Positions 59,430-64,000 of a stretch of 64,000 nt of DNA are shown piece after piece. Source of the DNA: Hymenobacter negativus (GTDB lineage Bacteria > Bacteroidota > Bacteroidia > Cytophagales > Hymenobacteraceae); the NCBI RefSeq assembly GCF_017571495.1, contig NZ_JAGETZ010000009.1, positions 1-64,000 of the forward strand, read 5' to 3'. Position 1 is the stretch's first letter; every line of letters begins with the position of its first letter. The notes under the pieces were generated by a model, which was not told the origin of the DNA, did not search any database, and was given only the letters and a program-made list of their open reading frames with translations. A program made the translations under genes and the position numbers.

Positions 59430-61244
59430 ATGCCTATAAAAACAAACAAAGTTATTCGTGGTGCGGCGCTGGCCGGACTGCTGATTTCTACTCCCGGCCT
59501 GGCCATGCGTCCAGCGGCGGCTGTGCCCACGTTACGCTATACCCTGGCCATGCCCGCGCCGCAGTCCCACTACTTCGAAGTGAAAATGGAGCTGGGAGGC
59601 TTCGCGGCTGACTATACTGATGTGAAGATGCCCGTGTGGGCTCCCGGCTCGTACCTGGTGCGCGAATTTTCTAAAAACGTAGAAGGATTTCAGGCGCGCA
59701 CCAGCGGCGGCCAAGCCCTGGCGGTGGAGAAAATCAGCAAAAACACCTGGCGGGTGAAGCATCCCAAGCAGGCCAGCTTTCAGGTGAGCTATCGGGTGTA
59801 CGCGTTTGAGCTAAGCGTCCGCACTTCATTCATTGATGCCGACCATGGCTACCTCAACGGTACCAGCGTGTTCATGTACCCGGCCGACAACAAGATGCTG
59901 GGCAGCACTGTGGTTGTGCAGCCCGCTGCCGGCTGGGAAAAGGTGAGCACTTCGCTAAAGCCCGCTACCGGTAAGTTTACCTACAAGGCTGCAAGCTACG
60001 ACGAGCTGGCCGACTCGCCTATTGAAATCGGTAACCAGAAAATTCTGGAATTCACGGCCAACGGCACCCCGCACCAATTGGCTATGTACGGCACCTACCA
60101 GGCCGATGACGCCAAGCTGGTGGCCGACGTGAAGCGCGTGTGCGAAGAAGCACACCGCGTAGTAGGCCAGAATCCGCTCGACCGCTACGTATTCATTGTG
60201 CACAACCTGGAGCGGGGCGGCGGTGGCCTGGAGCATCTGTTCTCAACTACGCTGGAGGTGAGCCGCACCACCTATGGTACCGATGCCGGCTACAAGTCCT
60301 TCCTTGGGTTGGTGGCGCACGAGTACTTCCATCTGTGGAACGTGAAGCGCATCCGGCCGGTGGCGCTGGGTCCGTTCAACTACGACCAGGAAAACTACAC
60401 ACACATGCTGTGGGTGAGTGAGGGCATGACCGAATACTACTCCAAGCAAATCGACCAGCGGGCCGGTGTGCTTTCGCAGGAGGAGTACCTGGGCAAGCTG
60501 GGCAATGCCATTGGCGAGGTGGAAAATACGCCTGGCAACCGCATCCAGTCGGCCGCCGAATCCAGCTTTGACGCTTGGATTAAGTATTATCGGCCCAACG
60601 AGAATGCCATCAACACCCAAATCAGCTACTACTCGAAGGGCGACCTGATTGGCACCTGGCTTGATTTGAACATTGCCCAGGCCACGCAAGGCGCCAAGCA
60701 CCTGGACGACGTGTTTCGCCTGCTCTACGATACCTATTATAAGAAGGCCGGCCGGGGCTTCACCGACCAGGAATACCAGGACGCCGTGGCCACCGTGGCT
60801 GGCCGCCGCTTCGATGACTTCTTCCAGAACAGCGTGTATGGCACCAAACCCATCGATTTCGCCACGGCCCTGGGCTATGCCGGCCTCACGCTAACCAACG
60901 CGGCCCTGACCACCGAAGGCACCCTGGGCGCTAACTTCTCGAACCGCACCGGCAAGCTTCTGGTGACAAGTGTGCTGCGCGACGGAGCCGCCTGGAATAC
61001 CGGCCTCAGTGTGAACGATGAAGTGCTGTTCATCAACGGGGCGGCCCCGAGCGAGGAAACCGTGAAGTCGCTGATGAGCGGCTCGCCGGGCATCGAGGTA
61101 GCGTTGCAAGTGCGTCGCGACGGCCTCACCCGCGACCTCAAGCTGAAGATGCTGCCCAACCCCGACCGCAAGTTCACCATTCAGCCCATGCCCAACCCCA
61201 CGGCCGCTCAGCAGAAGGTGCTGGCAAAATGGCTGGGCAAGTAG
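59430..61244 (+). CDS. M61 family peptidase with PDZ domain
   Basis: A 604-residue protein with a signal peptide (about 1-22). The M61 domain has the zinc motif HEYFHLWNVKRIRP (H297-H301) and downstream WVSEGMTEYY with the glutamate ligand. A PDZ domain follows at about 480-570 (LVTSVLRDGAAWNTGLSVND). Family members remove N-terminal Gly/Ala-type residues (glycyl aminopeptidase). Periplasmic or secreted. The start MPIKTNKVIRG is used as the signal begins there. A terminator follows. Confidence 0.94.
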   Translation: MPIKTNKVIRGAALAGLLISTPGLAMRPAAAVPTLRYTLAMPAPQSHYFEVKMELGGFAADYTDVKMPVWAPGSYLVREFSKNVEGFQARTSGGQALAVEKISKNTWRVKHPKQASFQVSYRVYAFELSVRTSFIDADHGYLNGTSVFMYPADNKMLGSTVVVQPAAGWEKVSTSLKPATGKFTYKAASYDELADSPIEIGNQKILEFTANGTPHQLAMYGTYQADDAKLVADVKRVCEEAHRVVGQNPLDRYVFIVHNLERGGGGLEHLFSTTLEVSRTTYGTDAGYKSFLGLVAHEYFHLWNVKRIRPVALGPFNYDQENYTHMLWVSEGMTEYYSKQIDQRAGVLSQEEYLGKLGNAIGEVENTPGNRIQSAAESSFDAWIKYYRPNENAINTQISYYSKGDLIGTWLDLNIAQATQGAKHLDDVFRLLYDTYYKKAGRGFTDQEYQDAVATVAGRRFDDFFQNSVYGTKPIDFATALGYAGLTLTNAALTTEGTLGANFSNRTGKLLVTSVLRDGAAWNTGLSVNDEVLFINGAAPSEETVKSLMSGSPGIEVALQVRRDGLTRDLKLKMLPNPDRKFTIQPMPNPTAAQQKVLAKWLGK

Positions 61245-61269
61245 CGAGGGAATAACTCGTTTGCTATAG

Positions 61270-61303
61270 AAAACGTTTCTGGCCTAGCTGGAAGCGTTTT
61301 TTT
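61270..61303 (+). terminator. Terminator
   Basis: AAAACGTTTC pairs with GAAGCGTTTT (one G-T) and is followed by a T-run. Confidence 0.82.
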
Positions 61304-61556
61304 ATGCCCTTTATATTAGGTATAGGTCCCTTAGCCTTGCTAGAAACCTAGGCGACAATAACCAATCGGTCGTGGCCAACCGGCCCTCGTTCGCTCCCGC
61401 CACCCATCGAAATGGGAATGTTACTACGATAAAGGCCGGACCACCATAGCTTCCGAATGGACGAGCATTATGTGGCGTAGCAAGCTTGAATAGGTTATTT
61501 ATTAAAACATACGGGTAAAATATTGGATTATACGTGTTATTAAGGGCTGAAAGTGA

Positions 61557-61564
61557 TATATTTG
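61557..61564 (+). promoter_or_regulatory. -7 promoter core (TATATTTG)
   Basis: A perfect TAnnTTTG, 41 bases before the metalloprotease start codon. Supports the start at 61606. Confidence 0.65.
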
Positions 61565-61605
61565 GCCCTCTTCGTCATAATCACCTTCACTACTTCTTTT
61601 TTATT

Positions 61606-64000
61606 ATGAAACACTCTTATTCAGGTGCGACGTTGCGTCGTATGCAGGCCATTGGTGGCAAGGCTGGCCGGTTGTTGCCGGGCGGGCTGATAATGCTCCT
61701 GGTTTTGTTTGGCGCCGTGGGGGCGCGGGCCCAACAGCAGCGGCTCGCGCCCGTGCTGTTTCAGGATGATGCCGCTGCCCGAAACGCGGCGGCCCGTTCA
61801 CCGCTGGCAGCTTCGCTGCGGCAGTCGCGCCCGCTCACCATTGATGCCATGGGCATGCAGGCGGCGCTGGCCACCGCCCCACTCGAAGGCCGGGGTGCTA
61901 CGCCGCTGGTATTTGCCCTGCCGCTGCCGGATGGCAGCACCGGGCATTTCCGGGTGGTGGAGTCGCCGGTGATGGAGCCGGGGCTGGCCGCGCAGTTTCC
62001 CAGCATCAAAACCTACAGCGGGGTGGGCGTGGACGACCCCACGGCCAGCATTCGGCTCGATGTGACGCCACGAGGCTTCCACGCGCAAGTGCTCTCGGCC
62101 AGCGGCACGGTGTACATCGACCCCGTGAGCCAGACTGACCAGCAGCACTACCTGAGCTTTTACCACAAGGACATGGCCGTGAGCCAGTGGAACTGCGGCG
62201 TGAGTACCCCCAGCGGGGTCAGTGCCGCCCAGCGCGGCGGTAGTGCGGCCCGTACCGTTGGCACAACGCTGCGCACGTTCCGGCTGGCCGTGGCCGCTGA
62301 TGGCGAGTACACGGCGTTTCACGGAGGTACCGTGGCGTTGGGGCAGGCGGCCATTGTGACGAGTATAAACCGCGTGGTCGGCGTGTATGAAACCGAGCTG
62401 GCCGTGCGCATGGTGCTGGTAGCCAACAATGCTTCCATTGTTTACACCAACGCCGCCACCGACCCCTACACGAATACGAGTCCTTCCACGCTGCTGTCGG
62501 AAAACCAAACCAACCTCGACGCCGTGATTGGTACGGCCAACTACGACGTTGGGCACGTGTTTACCACTGGCGGCGGCGGCCTGGCGGGACGCGGGGTTGT
62601 GTGCTCCAGTACTCGCAAGGCCCAAGGCGAAACGGGCTTACCAGCCCCTGTAGGTGATGCTTATGATATTGATTACGTGGCGCACGAGCTGGGCCACCAG
62701 TTCGGTGGGAGCCATACATTTAACAGCAGCATCAGTAACTGCGGCGGGGGCAACCGCAGCGCGAGCACAGCCTACGAGCCGGGCTCGGGCTCCACAATAA
62801 TGGCCTACGCTGGCATTTGTGGAACCGATGACCTGCAGTCGCACTCGGACCCGTTTTTCCATGTCGTTAGCTTTGAGGAAATCAGTGCCTACCTGGGCAC
62901 AGTGAGCTGCGGCACAACGACAACCACTGGCAATACGCCACCGGCTATCACGAGCCTGCCCATCAGTGGCAAGGTGATGCCCATCGGCACACCATTCAAG
63001 CTAACGGCGGGCGCTACCGATGTCGATGGCAATGCCCTTACCTACAACTGGGAGGAGTATGACCTAGGACCGAGCGTTTCGCTCACTGCTGCGCAGGTGG
63101 CCGGGCAGTCACCCCCTATTTTTCGCTCATTTGCGCCTACTACAAGCCCCACACGCTATTTCCCACGCCTAACCGACCTGCTGAATAACACCATTGCTAC
63201 GGGCGAGCGGCTGCCTACAGTGTCGCGCAACCTGAACTTTCGGGTGACGGTGCGCGACAACCAGAAGGGCGTGAACAGCAGCAGCACCGTGCTCATAAGC
63301 ACGACCAGCAACGCCGGCCCATTTGTGGTAACTGCGCCAAACGCGGCCGTGAGCTGGGTTGGGCTTTCGACTCAGACCGTGACCTGGGACGTGGCCGGCA
63401 CCAACACCGCACCCGTTAGCTGCACCAGTGTCAACATTCGCCTATCCACCGACGGCGGCCTGACCTACCCCACGGTGCTGGCCACCAACACGCAGAACGA
63501 CGGCTCGGAGGCCATTACGGTGCCCAACCTGCCCACTACTACGGCCCGCATCATGGTGGAAGCCGGCGACAATTACTTCTTCGATATCTCAAATACCAAC
63601 TTCACCATTGCCGCAACGGCGGTGCCGGTTGCTATCACCTCCATCAACCGGGCGGGGGGAAACCCCACCAACTCAGCAACTGTGGCCTTTGCGGTAACGT
63701 TTTCGGGCAGCGTGACGGGCCTCTCAGCGGCTAATTTTGCGCTCGCTACCACTGGCAGCGTGAGCGGGGCCAGCATCAGTTTGGTAAGCGGTTCGGGGTC
63801 TACTTACACGGTAGCGGTAAACACTGGTACCGGCAGCGGCACGCTGGGCCTAAACCTGGTGAATGCCACTGGCCTGAGCCCCGGCATTTCGACGGCGCTG
63901 CCCTTCGTAGGGCAGGTGTACGCCATCGACAAGACCGGCCCCGTGGTGACCAGGGTAACCGTCCCCTCCAACGGGATTTATGTTACCGGGCAGGACCTTG
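61606..64000 (+). CDS. Large secreted reprolysin-like zinc metalloprotease (partial)
   Basis: The frame is open from 61606 to the end of the window (798 residues, no stop). A signal peptide ends near ARAQQ (about residue 45). A propeptide-like part with RLDVTPRGFHAQVL precedes a reprolysin-like domain: HELGHQFGGSHTF (first His near 360) and the following GSTIMAYAGICG (Met-turn). From about residue 430 Ig-like or cadherin-like repeats begin. Such proteins are usually exported by the type IX system, whose signal would lie beyond the window. It should degrade proteins outside the cell. Confidence 0.92.
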   Translation, partial: MKHSYSGATLRRMQAIGGKAGRLLPGGLIMLLVLFGAVGARAQQQRLAPVLFQDDAAARNAAARSPLAASLRQSRPLTIDAMGMQAALATAPLEGRGATPLVFALPLPDGSTGHFRVVESPVMEPGLAAQFPSIKTYSGVGVDDPTASIRLDVTPRGFHAQVLSASGTVYIDPVSQTDQQHYLSFYHKDMAVSQWNCGVSTPSGVSAAQRGGSAARTVGTTLRTFRLAVAADGEYTAFHGGTVALGQAAIVTSINRVVGVYETELAVRMVLVANNASIVYTNAATDPYTNTSPSTLLSENQTNLDAVIGTANYDVGHVFTTGGGGLAGRGVVCSSTRKAQGETGLPAPVGDAYDIDYVAHELGHQFGGSHTFNSSISNCGGGNRSASTAYEPGSGSTIMAYAGICGTDDLQSHSDPFFHVVSFEEISAYLGTVSCGTTTTTGNTPPAITSLPISGKVMPIGTPFKLTAGATDVDGNALTYNWEEYDLGPSVSLTAAQVAGQSPPIFRSFAPTTSPTRYFPRLTDLLNNTIATGERLPTVSRNLNFRVTVRDNQKGVNSSSTVLISTTSNAGPFVVTAPNAAVSWVGLSTQTVTWDVAGTNTAPVSCTSVNIRLSTDGGLTYPTVLATNTQNDGSEAITVPNLPTTTARIMVEAGDNYFFDISNTNFTIAATAVPVAITSINRAGGNPTNSATVAFAVTFSGSVTGLSAANFALATTGSVSGASISLVSGSGSTYTVAVNTGTGSGTLGLNLVNATGLSPGISTALPFVGQVYAIDKTGPVVTRVTVPSNGIYVTGQDL

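Larger units (their letters stand above)
61245..61605. other. Intergenic region with terminator and promoter
   Basis: It holds the terminator after the M61 gene and the promoter core of the next gene. The middle (61310-61550) shows nothing recognisable apart from moderately A/T-rich sequence. Confidence 0.5.

Noticed and set aside
1..64000. tRNA, rRNA or CRISPR
   Set aside because: No T-loop, acceptor stem or regularly spaced repeat pattern was found by eye in the intergenic regions; the tandem repeats seen have no spacers.

Overview
The window is a chromosomal stretch of a GC-rich member of the Bacteroidota, most likely Hymenobacter or a close relative in the Hymenobacteraceae. The evidence is a type IX secretion sorting domain (54424-56487), a gliding-motility type C-terminal domain (51954-54212), many TAnnTTTG promoter cores, rare Shine-Dalgarno sequences, and many secreted peptidases and lipoproteins. 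No rRNA, tRNA or CRISPR array was found.

Layout. (1) 0-9.5 kb, core: DUF427 protein, VWA protein, secreted subtilisin-like protease, thioredoxin-fold lipoprotein, rhomboid protease, MoxR-type AAA+ ATPase, short-chain dehydrogenase and a Crp-like regulator. (2) 9.5-23 kb, accessory and scarred: a broken copy of the MoxR gene end, a type VI Hcp/TssD leader joined through a 13-bp tandem repeat to an M91-like metallopeptidase toxin with a candidate immunity gene, a 1013-residue secreted repeat protein lying between the two ends of a vanished fasciclin gene, a group of unknown exported proteins, a serine recombinase with a long dyad upstream, two 79-bp hairpins of identical architecture (37-5-37), an XRE-type regulator, a TPM protein, a DUF4269 protein and an intact fasciclin gene. 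(3) 23-33 kb: exported alpha-amylase, SnoaL-like protein with a Crp-type regulator, M14 carboxypeptidase, SurE, a GH18 protein and a two-component system whose regulator and kinase genes are separated by a large palindrome. (4) 33-51 kb, mostly housekeeping or envelope: histidine phosphatase, M28 peptidase, OmpA lipoprotein, second subtilase with a beta-barrel partner, NAD-dependent DNA ligase, polysaccharide deacetylase, DapA, a LutA-like protein with an HMG-CoA lyase-like protein, and an M23 endopeptidase. (5) 51-64 kb: cytochrome oxidase subunit III-like protein, gliding-motility C-terminal-domain protein, M1 aminopeptidase with a type IX signal, DUF2147, an NlpC/P60 enzyme with a histone-like tail, M61 peptidase, and the start of a large secreted metalloprotease that runs off the window.

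How it fits together. Most genes serve an envelope and extracellular degradation lifestyle: proteases of families S8, M1, M14, M23, M28, M61 and a reprolysin-like enzyme, two glycosidases and a deacetylase, many exported by Sec and some then by the type IX system. The accessory segment carries the best candidates for something new: the interrupted Hcp-M91 effector locus, whose reading frame would be restored by loss of one 13-bp repeat, and the pair of 37-5-37 hairpins, one of which sits directly before an XRE regulator gene. Several unrelated palindromic repeat families are scattered between genes throughout.
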